Source: Bordetella holmesii ATCC 51541 (GTDB lineage Bacteria; Pseudomonadota; Gammaproteobacteria; Burkholderiales; Burkholderiaceae_B). From it: a stretch of 64,000 nucleotides of DNA. The notes beneath the pieces are model-generated. The model made no database searches. It saw only the letters and a list, made by a program, of their open reading frames with translations, and had not been told where the DNA came from. The stretch lies in contig CP007494.1 of the NCBI GenBank assembly GCA_000612485.1, forward strand, positions 1,736,001 to 1,800,000, read 5' to 3'. Each line of letters starts with the position of its first letter. Position 1 is the stretch's first letter. Position numbers and translations under genes: made by a program. Positions 19,302 to 27,500 of the stretch are shown here, piece after piece.

Positions 19302-20607
19302 GGTTCATCGAGGAATACCGGGGAATGCAGACCGGATCTTGAGGAAGAAGTACTCCTGATCGCGGTAGCCGTAGGCGCGGCGCTTGATGACTTTGATGGT
19401 GTTGTTGATGCCCTCGACGATGCTGGTGTTGAGCCGGTGGCGACAGCGAGACAGAATCCCGTGCAGATAGGCTTTTAGCTTGAGCGCGAAGTGAGCCAAG
19501 GCGGCGATGCCGCTGCCCTGAGCCTGTTGCAGCCAGTGATCCCATGCCTGGCGGGCGTAGCCGGGGTGTTGGTAGAACCACAGCTGTTTGAGCTCATCGC
19601 GCATCAGATAAGCGGTGAGCAAGGGCTGGTTGGCCTGGAGCAACTCGTCCAACTTTACCGATTGGCACGGATCGAGGTTTTTGCGATTGCGCAGCAGTAG
19701 CCAGCGACTGGACTTGATCACCCGGCGGGCCGGCTTGTCGTGCCGCAACTGGTTCGCTTGGTCTACACGCACCCGGTCTATCACTTCACGGCCGTACTTG
19801 GCCACGACGTGGAACAGGTCGTAGACGATCTCGGCGTTGGGGCAGTTGGCCTGGATCTCCAGCTCATAGGCCGTCGTCATGTCGATCGCTACGGCCCGGA
19901 TCTGCTGGGCAACCCCAGTTGGCAGTTGTTCGAAGAAGGCTCTGGCCGTCTCGCGCGAGCGGCCATCACCGATCCATAGCACCTGACGGCGGATCGGATC
20001 GACAACGACCGTGGCATAACGATGGCCCTTGTGTAGAGCGAACTCGTCCATCGCTAGGTAGTGGATCTGACTCCAGTCCGGCTCTTGGATCGCCCGTCGC
20101 AGCAGGGCCTTGTCCAGCGCCTTGACCGTGTGCCAACCCAGTTGGAAGAAGCGCGCCACGGCCAGAATGTTGCTGGACTCAAGCAACTGGCTGACCGCCT
20201 CGGCCAGCCGGTCGGTCACTCGCTGGTAACGGCCCAGCCAGCTCAGCCTCTCCAGATGCGGTCCACTGCACTGCTCGCACCAGACCCGCCGACGCGGCAC
20301 TACCAGCGTCACTCGCAGCGCCATTAGCGGCAGATCCCGCACCCGGCGCGTGGTCGTCTCATGCACCTGCCGACATCGGTTGCCGCAGTGCTCGCAGTGC
20401 ATCGTTCGCGCTGAAGGCTTCAGGTAAATCGTGACCGTCCGGCTCTCACCTTCAGGCCACACGACCCGCTCCACCCGATAACCTTCCCACCCACCCAACC
20501 TCTCGATCGTCTTGCGGTCCAGCATGATCCCGGCCTTGATCCTTGAAAAATCAAGGATCAAGCGTAACGGCAATCAAGCACGGCTCCACGCTATTCCGCG
20601 ATGAACC
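19302..20607 (-). mobile_element. IS1001-type element (ISL3 family)
   Basis: The element is exactly 1306 bp, the known IS1001 length. Its ends are imperfect inverted repeats starting GGTTCATCGAGGAATACCG on the left and GGTTCATCGCGGAATAGCG on the right (minus strand). Perfect 8-bp target duplications TTTTTTCT lie at 19294-19301 and 20608-20615. A second internal palindrome lies near 20538-20564, upstream of the transposase start. It matches the B. holmesii/B. parapertussis IS1001 group. Confidence 0.95.
19305..20525 (-). CDS. IS1001 transposase (ISL3 family)
   Basis: Full length at 406 residues from MLDRKTIERLGGW. An N-terminal zinc-finger-like region (CEHCGNRCRQVH; VWCEQCSGPH) is followed by a helix-turn-helix-like part. 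The ISL3 catalytic domain contains MDEFALHKGHRYATVVVD, VAIDMTTAY and, near the end, SIVEGINNTIKVIKRRAYGY with the catalytic Glu. The frame is intact, so the element may be active. The open frame extends a further 16 codons upstream to 20573 without family similarity. Confidence 0.95.
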   Translation of the reverse strand: MLDRKTIERLGGWEGYRVERVVWPEGESRTVTIYLKPSARTMHCEHCGNRCRQVHETTTRRVRDLPLMALRVTLVVPRRRVWCEQCSGPHLERLSWLGRYQRVTDRLAEAVSQLLESSNILAVARFFQLGWHTVKALDKALLRRAIQEPDWSQIHYLAMDEFALHKGHRYATVVVDPIRRQVLWIGDGRSRETARAFFEQLPTGVAQQIRAVAIDMTTAYELEIQANCPNAEIVYDLFHVVAKYGREVIDRVRVDQANQLRHDKPARRVIKSSRWLLLRNRKNLDPCQSVKLDELLQANQPLLTAYLMRDELKQLWFYQHPGYARQAWDHWLQQAQGSGIAALAHFALKLKAYLHGILSRCRHRLNTSIVEGINNTIKVIKRRAYGYRDQEYFFLKIRSAFPGIPR

Positions 20608-20615
20608 TTTTTTCT

Positions 20616-20943
20616 TTCCGGGGGGGGGGGGGGGGGCACCCGCGTTTTACCGACAGCAGCGAAACCGGCACGGCCTATGCGCGAAAAGCCTGACAGGCAG
20701 AGGCCTGGCGGCGAGGCAGACTAGTCACGTCACCCGACAGGCGCAGGCAGGGGCAGGGATTTGCCCATGGTGCAGTCCCGGCACGGAAATTTCCTGCATC
20801 CGGCCCGGGCTTCGTGGGGCGTGTCTACAGGAAATCGGCTCCAGGCACAGCGCTGCCGGCTGACAGACCGCAGGGGTATGGCTCTTTAGACTGCATCCAT
20901 GTTTATCACTGCCAGAAAAAGGGTGATTCGTGGAGGTCAGCGC
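20616..20943. other. Non-coding leader between IS1001 and the glycan locus
   Basis: About 330 bp with no supported gene. It contains a G17 tract, annotated separately. A 107-codon frame crossing the tract (20543-20863) starts inside the IS and looks spurious. The promoter of the downstream operon should be here, but I could not fix a convincing one. Confidence 0.6.
20620..20636 (+). repeat. Homopolymeric tract of 17 G
   Basis: Seventeen consecutive G, by far the longest homopolymer in the window. It lies about 310 bp before the first gene of the glycan locus and 5 bp beyond the IS1001 target duplication. Long G/C tracts change length by slipped-strand mispairing; in Bordetella such tracts control fimbrial promoters and bvgS. 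Here it is outside any gene, so any switching would be transcriptional. The exact length in the sequence may be unreliable. Confidence 0.85.
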
Positions 20944-21723
20944 GTGAAGCGGGATGGAGTCGGGTGTCTTCGCTACGTTCGAAACGCCTTGCATCTGAGC
21001 TGGGTCGATGTCCGCACGCGTTATCGCAAGAGCGTCCTGGGCCCCTTGTGGCTGACGCTGGGCAATACCATCGCCATCGTTGGCTTCAGTGCGGTTTGGG
21101 CCCAACTGCTGCGCGTTGATCGTGCCGTGTTCGTGCCGTCCCTGACGGTCGGCCTGGTCCTTTGGCAATACATTTCCGGCTGTCTGGTCTCGGCGGTCAC
21201 CGCCTACACCCAGAACGCCACCGTGATGCGCAATCTGTGCGTGCCGGTGTGGTTTTTCGTGGTCCGCATTCAGGGCTACAACCTCATCAATCTCGCGCAC
21301 AACCTTCTGTTGGTTGCGGCGGTGCTCGTCTACTTCGGTGCGCAACCGAGTGCCGGGCTCGTGTGGTTCCTGCCGGGACTGCTGCTGGTGATCGCGATCT
21401 GTGCATTGCTCAGCCTGGCGCTGGCCGCGCTGGGCGCGCGCTACCGGGACGTGCGCTATGCCATCGAGGTCAGCCTGCCGCTGTTGTTCTTTGTCAGCCC
21501 GGTGTTGTTTCGGCCAGAAAGCCTCGTTGACGAATACATCTGGCTCAATCCCATCTCCTACCTCATCGAAATGGTGCGCACGCCTTTGCTGTCCACATTG
21601 GGCGGGCCGGTGCGTCCGGCCGGCTGGGTCTACGAGGGAGGGTTGATTTTCCTGGCGGTCATGCTGCTGGTCTGCGCGGCCATCTACTGGCGCAATCCCC
21701 GCCGCATCCTGTTCTGGATCTGA
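20944..21723 (+). CDS. ABC-2 type polysaccharide exporter permease (Wzm-like)
   Basis: This inner-membrane subunit pairs with the ATPase encoded next to it. It shows the typical N-terminal cytoplasmic motif DVRTRYRKSVLGPLW and about six hydrophobic segments, ending in NPISYLIEMVRTPLL and the last membrane helix. The GTG start at 20944 has a good GGAGG ribosome site 7 bp upstream, giving 259 residues; the upstream ATG at 20899 in the same frame has none. The next gene starts 1 bp after its stop. Wzm proteins export lipid-linked O-antigen, capsule or teichoic-type glycans; the cargo here is unknown. Confidence 0.88.
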   Translation: MKRDGVGCLRYVRNALHLSWVDVRTRYRKSVLGPLWLTLGNTIAIVGFSAVWAQLLRVDRAVFVPSLTVGLVLWQYISGCLVSAVTAYTQNATVMRNLCVPVWFFVVRIQGYNLINLAHNLLLVAAVLVYFGAQPSAGLVWFLPGLLLVIAICALLSLALAALGARYRDVRYAIEVSLPLLFFVSPVLFRPESLVDEYIWLNPISYLIEMVRTPLLSTLGGPVRPAGWVYEGGLIFLAVMLLVCAAIYWRNPRRILFWI

Positions 21724-21724
21724 C

Positions 21725-22453
21725 ATGGCGATGATCCGGTTCGAAGGGGTGTCTCTGACCTATCCCTTGTTTGACCTGCAGGCCTCTTTCCTGCGTAACC
21801 AGATCGCCAAGTGGCTGTCGTTCGGCCTGTTGAGGCACCGTGGCGGCCAGGTGCGCGCCATCGACGCGCTGCGCGACATCGATCTGGAAATCGTCGAGGG
21901 CGACAGAGTGGGGCTTTATGGCCATAACGGCGCAGGCAAGAGCACCTTGCTGCGCACCATGGCCGGTGTCTATCAACCACAGCGTGGCCAGGTCATCGTG
22001 CACGGCCAGGCGGCCATGCTTTTCGATATCGAGGCGGGGCTGGATCCCGAGTTGAGTGGCCGAGAGAACGTCCTGAATCTGGGGCTCATCATGGGCCTGC
22101 CTGCGGCGCAATGCCGTGCTCTGACGCCCGAAGTTCTGGCTTTCAGCGGTCTGGAGGATTGGCGCGATGTACCCGTTGGGGTGTACTCCAGCGGCATGCG
22201 CATGCGGCTGCTGTTTGCCGTGGCCACGGCGGTCACGCCCGAGATTCTGCTGCTCGACGAGTGGTTCTCGACGGGAGACGCCGAATTCCAGGAAAAGAGT
22301 CTGGGGCGCTTGCGGCAGATGATGGACCGCACGCACATCACGGTGCTGGCCTCTCACGATCAACACCTTCTGCGGCGGTATTGCAATCGCATCTTCGTTC
22401 TGGATTCGGGCCGTCTGCAGGAAGTCTCGACGTCATCGTTCGCATCTTTTTGA
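21725..22453 (+). CDS. ABC exporter ATPase (Wzt-like, short form)
   Basis: Motor subunit with Walker A GHNGAGKST (residues 66-74), signature YSSGM, Walker B ILLLDEW and the switch His in ASHDQH. The long insertion before Walker A (LLRHRGGQVRAIDALRDI) is typical of polysaccharide/teichoic-acid exporters. At 242 residues it ends after the nucleotide domain, so it lacks the C-terminal carbohydrate-binding domain found in Wzt proteins that recognise a capped O-chain. Cargo recognition is therefore probably of the non-capped type. It is translationally close to the permease and to the ACP gene. Confidence 0.9.
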   Translation: MAMIRFEGVSLTYPLFDLQASFLRNQIAKWLSFGLLRHRGGQVRAIDALRDIDLEIVEGDRVGLYGHNGAGKSTLLRTMAGVYQPQRGQVIVHGQAAMLFDIEAGLDPELSGRENVLNLGLIMGLPAAQCRALTPEVLAFSGLEDWRDVPVGVYSSGMRMRLLFAVATAVTPEILLLDEWFSTGDAEFQEKSLGRLRQMMDRTHITVLASHDQHLLRRYCNRIFVLDSGRLQEVSTSSFASF

Positions 22454-22461
22454 GGGAAATA

Positions 22462-22701
22462 ATGCACAAACCGAATCTGGAAGAATTTATCGAGTCGTTC
22501 CTGACGGCCTGCGACTTTGTCCAGGAGGTCAGGGTGACCGGCGACACCCGATTTGACGAAATGCCCGACTTTGATTCCCTGGCCATGCTGGGCGTGATCA
22601 TCATGATGGAAGGCGAGTACGGACGGCCGATTACGGCGGACAAGGTCTTCTCTCTGGGCAACATCTCGGCGCTGCACGCTTACGCTCAGGGAGAGCAATG
22701 A
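22462..22701 (+). CDS. Dedicated acyl carrier protein
   Basis: A 79-residue acidic helical protein, MHKPNLEEF to AYAQGEQ, with the phosphopantetheine attachment motif FDSLAML (Ser39) at the start of helix II. It is followed by GVIIMMEGEYGRPI, the usual helix II-III pattern. It is distinct from a housekeeping AcpP, whose usual site is GADSLDTVE. Its stop overlaps the next start (ATGA), tying it to the ketoacyl synthase. It likely carries the acyl intermediates of this locus. Confidence 0.85.
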   Translation: MHKPNLEEFIESFLTACDFVQEVRVTGDTRFDEMPDFDSLAMLGVIIMMEGEYGRPITADKVFSLGNISALHAYAQGEQ

Positions 22702-23789
22702 TGGGTGTGGTGCGTCTGGATCATGTGGCGGTGCGCGGCATCACCAGCGCCGTGCCGCCCGGTCGCGTCGACAATCTGGCCGTGGCGCCGGACCAACTCG
22801 CTCAGCGCGAGCGACTGGTCAGAAACGTCGGCGTGCGCTGGCGGCCATGTTGTGCCGATGGCATGATCTTCTCCGATCTGGCGCAGCATGCTGCCCAGAA
22901 GCTGATAGATGGCCTGGGCTGGGACAAGGCCTCCATCGATGCGCTCATCCTGGTGACCCAGTCACCGGAGTTTTCCATCCCTGCGACCTCCATCATCCTG
23001 CAAGACAGGCTGGGGCTGCCGCTGGGGGTGAGCGCCTTTGACATCAACCTCGGGTGTTCCGGCTATACCTATGGCATTTTCAACGCTGCGGCCATGGTTG
23101 GCGAGCAGCGATTCCGCCGCGTGCTGGTGCTGGTGGGTGATCAGGCCGCGTCCAATGACGGTCTGGACAACGGCCGCGACATTCTGTTTGGCGACGCGTG
23201 CACGGCGACGGCTCTGGAGTATGACCCCACGGCGCAGCCCATCTACTTTGAGGGGTTTTCCGATGGCTCCGGCTACGAGGCCATCATCATCCCCCATGGC
23301 GGCAAGCGTTATCCCACCAATGACAGCAGTCGCCAACCACGCCTGTGCGCCGACGGCGTGATGCGCCGCGCCGACGATGTCTGGCTCGACGGGCCGGCCA
23401 TTCTCACCTTCTCCACGCTGCGTGCGCCGGAGGCGATACGCCGCATGCTGGGCCATGTTGGCAAAGACGTCGCCGACATTGATTACTACGTCATGCATCA
23501 GGCCAATCGCATGATCAACAACACGATACGGCAGAAGGTGGGCGGGTCGCCCGCGCAGTGGCCGTCATCGCTGGAGCAGTACGGAAATACGAGCTCGGCC
23601 AGCATTCCGGTCACCATATCCAGTCAGTTGAGCGCCGAGGCGCAACAGCGCCCGCTGCACTGGATCCTGTGCGGCTTTGGTATAGGGCTGAGCTGGGGCA
23701 CGCTCTATCTTCAGACCGAGCCTTTCTACGCACCCGAACCCTTTGTTCTGGAGCATCGCTATGATTTCCAGCCGACTCGGATTTCGTGA
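22698..23789 (+). CDS. 3-oxoacyl-ACP synthase III-like enzyme
   Basis: A FabH-like condensing enzyme of 363 residues. The catalytic triad is readable: Cys120 in INLGCSGYTYG, His267 in VMHQANRMI and Asn297 in QYGNTSSASIP. It would condense a short acyl-CoA with malonyl-ACP, presumably on the ACP encoded just upstream. FabH relatives inside surface-glycan clusters are known to make short hydroxyacyl groups for amino sugars; this assignment is by analogy. It overlaps the ACP gene by 4 bp and the next SDR-like gene by 29 bp. Confidence 0.88.
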   Translation: MMGVVRLDHVAVRGITSAVPPGRVDNLAVAPDQLAQRERLVRNVGVRWRPCCADGMIFSDLAQHAAQKLIDGLGWDKASIDALILVTQSPEFSIPATSIILQDRLGLPLGVSAFDINLGCSGYTYGIFNAAAMVGEQRFRRVLVLVGDQAASNDGLDNGRDILFGDACTATALEYDPTAQPIYFEGFSDGSGYEAIIIPHGGKRYPTNDSSRQPRLCADGVMRRADDVWLDGPAILTFSTLRAPEAIRRMLGHVGKDVADIDYYVMHQANRMINNTIRQKVGGSPAQWPSSLEQYGNTSSASIPVTISSQLSAEAQQRPLHWILCGFGIGLSWGTLYLQTEPFYAPEPFVLEHRYDFQPTRIS

Positions 23790-24390
23790 CCGTCGCTACC
23801 TGGTGCTCGGCAGCCCCTGCGGCCCGGCGATGGCGGCGGCGCGTCGTCTGCTCGACCTGGAGGCGATCGTGCACGTGGCCTGCGCGCAGGCCCTTGAGCC
23901 CCGCCTTGAGGCGTGTCGTCTCGGCGCGCCTGCCGAGCGAGATGCCGCCAAGCTGGTCGAAGAGCTTTCCGACCGGGTGCTCCAGGGCATCGTAATCGCC
24001 CCTTGGCACGTCAGTCCGGCCACGTTGCTGGGGCCTGACGACGCAGCCTGGCGCGAGCGGCTGGACAGTCATGCTCTGCTGCCACTGCAGCTGATACAGG
24101 GGCTCGCCGCGGCAGGCCGGCTCGCGGCAGGCGCCTCCTTGGTGCTGTGCATGCCTGATGCTCAAGGCGGCGACCTGGCCGCCGCCGCGGCATCTGCCGG
24201 CCTGCAGCACGCGCTTTTCCATGGCCGGCGCGAATTGCTGCAGGCCGGCTTACGCGTCAACTTCCTCAGTGGGCAGGACATCGATGCCGGTCCGGTGCTG
24301 TTTCTGCTGAGCGACGCCTCGCGCTGGATGACGGGCAGCCTCATTGTGGCCGACCGGGGTCAGCGCTTACGCAAGGTGCCCATGTCATGA
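23761..24390 (+). CDS. SDR-fold protein lacking the catalytic Tyr-Lys pair
   Basis: This 209-residue protein keeps the short-chain dehydrogenase outline. It has a beta strand and loop YLVLGSPCGPAMAAARRLL in place of the usual glycine motif, and the C-terminal FLLSDASRWMTGSLIVADRG. The catalytic YxxxK motif is not present; the corresponding stretch reads AAAAASAGLQHAL. The nucleotide-binding glycines are also poor. It may be a non-catalytic partner of the SDR encoded next, with which it overlaps by 4 bp, or may have another role. Its reading frame is intact, arguing against decay. Confidence 0.7.
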   Translation: MISSRLGFRDRRYLVLGSPCGPAMAAARRLLDLEAIVHVACAQALEPRLEACRLGAPAERDAAKLVEELSDRVLQGIVIAPWHVSPATLLGPDDAAWRERLDSHALLPLQLIQGLAAAGRLAAGASLVLCMPDAQGGDLAAAAASAGLQHALFHGRRELLQAGLRVNFLSGQDIDAGPVLFLLSDASRWMTGSLIVADRGQRLRKVPMS

Positions 24391-25100
24391 TCACGCATCC
24401 TTTCATGTCCCTGGAGGGCAAGCGTCTGCTTGTGGCGGGCGCCGGTTCGGATATCGGCAAGGCCACCGCCCAAGGCGCGCGGGCGCTGGGCGCCGTGATG
24501 CAGGGGGTGTCCCGACAGGCCCAGGACGACCCGGCCGTGGCGGTGGCCGATCTGCTCAACGACGAGGATCTCAAGCGCTGGGTCGGTGAGCTCGGGCAAC
24601 CGCTCGACGGGCTGGTGTTCTGCATCGGGCAGGCCTTGCTCATGCCCGCCCACATGTTGAGCCGCGACGCCGTACGCCGTGTCATGGACATCAATGTCGG
24701 CAGTTTCGTCGCCTTGTTGGCCGCACTGCTGCGGGGCCGCAAGCTCAACGCCGGCGCGTCCATCGTGGTGTTGTCCTCGATCAGTGCGCATACGGCAACC
24801 GAAGGCGTGAGCCCCTACGCCATGTCCAAGGCCGCATTGTCGGCAGGGGTCAGCAACCTCGCGCTGGAGTTGCAGCGCCGCCAGATCCGGCTCAATGCGG
24901 TCTCGCCCGCGATGGTGCGAACCAAGATGACCGCCGGCAGCGACGTATTCAACCTGGACGCCATGGCGCGTGAGCGCTATCCCATGGGCGTGGCGTCGCC
25001 CGACGATGTGGCGGCGCTGGTGCTTTTCCTGCTGTCCGACGAGGCCGCCCAGATTACGGGCTGGGACACTTTGATGACAGGGGGCGTGGTCGAGATATGA
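24387..25100 (+). CDS. Short-chain dehydrogenase/reductase (3-oxoacyl-ACP reductase-like)
   Basis: A classical SDR of 237 residues with a nucleotide-binding loop GAGSDIGKA (residues 18-26), catalytic Ser131 and the pair Tyr144/Lys148 in YAMSK. The C-terminus AQITGWDTLMTGG is typical of FabG-like enzymes. It probably reduces the 3-oxoacyl group made by the upstream ketoacyl synthase, though reduction of a sugar intermediate is also possible. It overlaps both neighbours by 4 bp. Confidence 0.85.
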   Translation: MITHPFMSLEGKRLLVAGAGSDIGKATAQGARALGAVMQGVSRQAQDDPAVAVADLLNDEDLKRWVGELGQPLDGLVFCIGQALLMPAHMLSRDAVRRVMDINVGSFVALLAALLRGRKLNAGASIVVLSSISAHTATEGVSPYAMSKAALSAGVSNLALELQRRQIRLNAVSPAMVRTKMTAGSDVFNLDAMARERYPMGVASPDDVAALVLFLLSDEAAQITGWDTLMTGGVVEI

Positions 25101-25699
25101 CACAACGCATTTGCCTGTTGGGCGCCGGAGGGCTGGGCCGGGAGATTCAGGCCTGGCTGGACGAGCACGTAGTTGGCTTTGTCGATACGCGCGACGAGAT
25201 GCAGGGCAAGGAGGTCGCCGGCCTGCCGATCCTGGGGCGGCCGGAAGACGTGCCCATCGCTGACGGCTTGAGTTTCCTGTGCGCGGTCGGCAGCCCACGA
25301 ATCAAGCGTCTTCTGGTGGCCGGCATTCTGGCGCGTGGCGGCCACATGCTGGCCCTGCCGCCGCGCATGCTGGGCGCGCGCAGCGAGTTCGGCGTGTCCT
25401 GTGCTTTTGACGGCGTGCGTGTGTCGCCAGACTGCCGGGTGGCAGATTATGTGCACCTGTCGGCAGGTGTGGTGGTGGGGCACGACTCCGAGATCGGTGC
25501 CTATTGCCACATCGGCGAAGGCGTTTTCATCGGCGGAGAGTGCCGCATCGAAGAGGACGTCGTCATTCATCCCCGAGCCTGTATCAGCCGTGGTGTGGTC
25601 ATAGGAAAGGGGGCCGAGATCGGTCTGGGCGCGGTGGTCCTGCGGGACGTGCCGGCCGAGGCGGTCATGGTAGGAAATCCCGCAAGGAGAGTTGGATGA
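25097..25699 (+). CDS. PglD/NeuD-type sugar N-/O-acyltransferase
   Basis: An N-terminal Rossmann-like PglD_N domain starts RICLLGAGGLGREIQAWL. It is followed by a left-handed beta-helix of hexapeptide repeats (from ~residue 105: CRVADYVHLSAGVVVGHDSEIG) and the C-terminal VPAEAVMVGNPARRVG. The 200-residue length suits the family. PglD relatives acylate the 4-amino group of UDP-4-amino sugars. The acyl donor may be acetyl-CoA or the acyl-ACP made by this operon. The start overlaps the SDR stop. Confidence 0.85.
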   Translation: MTQRICLLGAGGLGREIQAWLDEHVVGFVDTRDEMQGKEVAGLPILGRPEDVPIADGLSFLCAVGSPRIKRLLVAGILARGGHMLALPPRMLGARSEFGVSCAFDGVRVSPDCRVADYVHLSAGVVVGHDSEIGAYCHIGEGVFIGGECRIEEDVVIHPRACISRGVVIGKGAEIGLGAVVLRDVPAEAVMVGNPARRVG

Positions 25700-26859
25700 A
25701 AGAAGCTGTCTTTGAGCCACAGTGGTATTGCGACCCGCGTTATGCGGAGATGGAGCGCAAGAATCTATTCGAGAAGCTGTGGCTCACGGCGGGTTTCGTG
25801 TCTACCCTGAAGCACGATGGCGACTACTTTACATTTTCGGTTTACGGCCGAGAAATCGTTGTCCATCGTTTGCGCAACGATATCGTTGCCTATCTGAATA
25901 TATGCCCGCACCGAGGTGGGGTGATGGTCACTTCGGGTCACGGGAATACTCGACCAGTCTGCAAATACCACGGTTGGGCTTTCAGAAGCGGTGGTGCGCT
26001 TACTGGTATTCCTATGGCCCGCGATTTTGATGCCGATGAGAATTTACGCGGAAAATCATGTGGGCGGTCGCTACAGCGGGTGGCCGTTCAGATTGTCGGG
26101 CCAGTCATCTTTGTGAACCTCAGTGAAAACCCTCTGCCTATCGACGCGCAGTTTAGCGAAGAGATTCTCGGCTGGGTTCGTCGCATGGGGAGTACATCTT
26201 CGGCGATACAGGCTGAGTTTCCTGGTGGCTTCAATTGGAAGCTGAATGCCGAAAATATTCGGGATGCGCTACATGTTCTGTTTGTTCATCCATCGTCCTT
26301 CTCGGAGGTGATGCCTGATGCTTTGAGCTTGATCCACGATGATCGCGTGCAGCGCGTGCAGGAAACCCCTTCCTGCTTGTACGAATCGTTTGTTCCTGAT
26401 GTACCTTCTTTGCACAGACTCTCCCTCACCACGAATAGCCATATCGATGAAGGGAGCTATTGGTATGACGATCTAGTGGAGCGCTCGATGCCGAAAGAGA
26501 GTTTTCTGCAGATCGTGCTTTTTCCAAATACAAATCTTTACTCGGTAGCTGGCCGTTACTACGGCATGCAGCAGTATTTGCCCAAATCAGCGTCCGATTT
26601 TCACTATCGCCTCTCTTTAGCTATGCCGCGGATGCTGCGACCTTTTGACGCTAGCTCGTTGTTGTTGTCGATCGCGCGTTCAGAACGCTACGTAATCGAA
26701 GAGGACAGCCTTATTTTGCGCCGTGTACAGAAGAATCTTACGGCGATGGCTCAGCATCGCTTCCGCTTTACGCAAGGCGACTATGAAACGCCCATCATGC
26801 AGTTCATGCGCTACATGGGAGGTGCCGTCTACCAAGAAAACCAAACGTGTCAGGCCTGA
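25696..26859 (+). CDS. Rieske-type ring-hydroxylating oxygenase large subunit
   Basis: The 387-residue protein has a Rieske 2Fe-2S site, C70-P-H72 and C89-KY-H92 (CPHRGG, CKYHGW). The mononuclear iron region NAENIRDALHVLFVH offers Asp190, His193 and His198. This is the alpha-subunit fold of aromatic-ring or carnitine-type oxygenases. No reductase or ferredoxin gene is nearby, so electrons must come from elsewhere. Two hand-counted 60-base lines gave 43% and 50% GC, against 68% in a line from the sugar transferase gene, suggesting separate acquisition. It overlaps the acyltransferase stop by 4 bp. Substrate is unknown; hydroxylation of the acyl or sugar product is speculation. Confidence 0.88.
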   Translation: MKEAVFEPQWYCDPRYAEMERKNLFEKLWLTAGFVSTLKHDGDYFTFSVYGREIVVHRLRNDIVAYLNICPHRGGVMVTSGHGNTRPVCKYHGWAFRSGGALTGIPMARDFDADENLRGKSCGRSLQRVAVQIVGPVIFVNLSENPLPIDAQFSEEILGWVRRMGSTSSAIQAEFPGGFNWKLNAENIRDALHVLFVHPSSFSEVMPDALSLIHDDRVQRVQETPSCLYESFVPDVPSLHRLSLTTNSHIDEGSYWYDDLVERSMPKESFLQIVLFPNTNLYSVAGRYYGMQQYLPKSASDFHYRLSLAMPRMLRPFDASSLLLSIARSERYVIEEDSLILRRVQKNLTAMAQHRFRFTQGDYETPIMQFMRYMGGAVYQENQTCQA

Positions 26860-26864
26860 TCATC

Positions 26865-27500
26865 ATGCACATCTTTCTTGCTCAAGCCTATCTTCCCGGC
26901 ATGGTGCGACGCTTTATCGCCGCTCGTCATCCCGAGGCCTCGGTGCATGAGATCGAGTGCCTGCCAAATTTAGGGCCGGACCCGGCAGCCATTGCGACGT
27001 TGGAGTGCCCGGAGAAGGACTGTCTGTTCTTTGGCGATGGGGTGTTCTCCAACTCTGCCCGCACGGCGATTTTCACCCGCCTCAAGGCCTTGGGGTTGGC
27101 GTTGGGGACGGCGGTATTCGATGAGGCGCTGGTCAGCCCGGACGCACGCATTGGCACGGGCTCCATTCTGTATCCGCACTGCGTGGTGGATGCCAAGGCC
27201 GTGATCGGCTTCAACACTATCATCGGTCCGGGAACCATCATCGAGGACGGCGTCACGATCGGCAACAACTGCTTTATCGGTGCGCATTGCGTGGTCAAGC
27301 GCGGCAGCGAAATCGGCAGCGGCAGTTATCTGGCCGATGGCTGCGTGGTGGGCGGGGTGCATGGTTATCGCGGCGAGTCGACATCGGTCAAGCTCGGGCG
27401 TGGCGTGGTGGTCTATGACACGCTGGCCATCCGGCAGGACCTGGAGGCTGGGGTCGTGCGGGATTCGCTGGTGGCGGACGACATCCGTGTGTTGCGTTAG
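26865..27500 (+). CDS. Left-handed beta-helix acyltransferase-like protein
   Basis: A 211-residue protein with a non-repeat N-terminal region (MHIFLAQAYLPGMVRRFIA to residue ~85). A hexapeptide-repeat helix follows (DARIGTGSILYPHCVVDAKAVIG and onward to ~residue 165). It resembles sugar O/N-acyltransferases of glycan loci but lacks the PglD_N pattern. I cannot name the substrate. It would be a second acyl transfer step beside the PglD-like enzyme. Its end overlaps the proposed GTG start of the sugar transferase by 14 bp. Confidence 0.75.
   Translation: MHIFLAQAYLPGMVRRFIAARHPEASVHEIECLPNLGPDPAAIATLECPEKDCLFFGDGVFSNSARTAIFTRLKALGLALGTAVFDEALVSPDARIGTGSILYPHCVVDAKAVIGFNTIIGPGTIIEDGVTIGNNCFIGAHCVVKRGSEIGSGSYLADGCVVGGVHGYRGESTSVKLGRGVVVYDTLAIRQDLEAGVVRDSLVADDIRVLR

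Noticed and set aside
20543..20863. A + strand frame crossing the G17 tract, considered as a phase-variable gene
   Set aside because: It begins inside IS1001, has no ribosome site or family features, and the tract encodes only a Gly run. The tract is more likely in a leader.
20725..21726. A 333-codon minus-strand frame opposite the exporter permease
   Set aside because: Rich in Gln/His/Asp/Arg with no fold; the + strand encodes a clear membrane protein with a good ribosome site.
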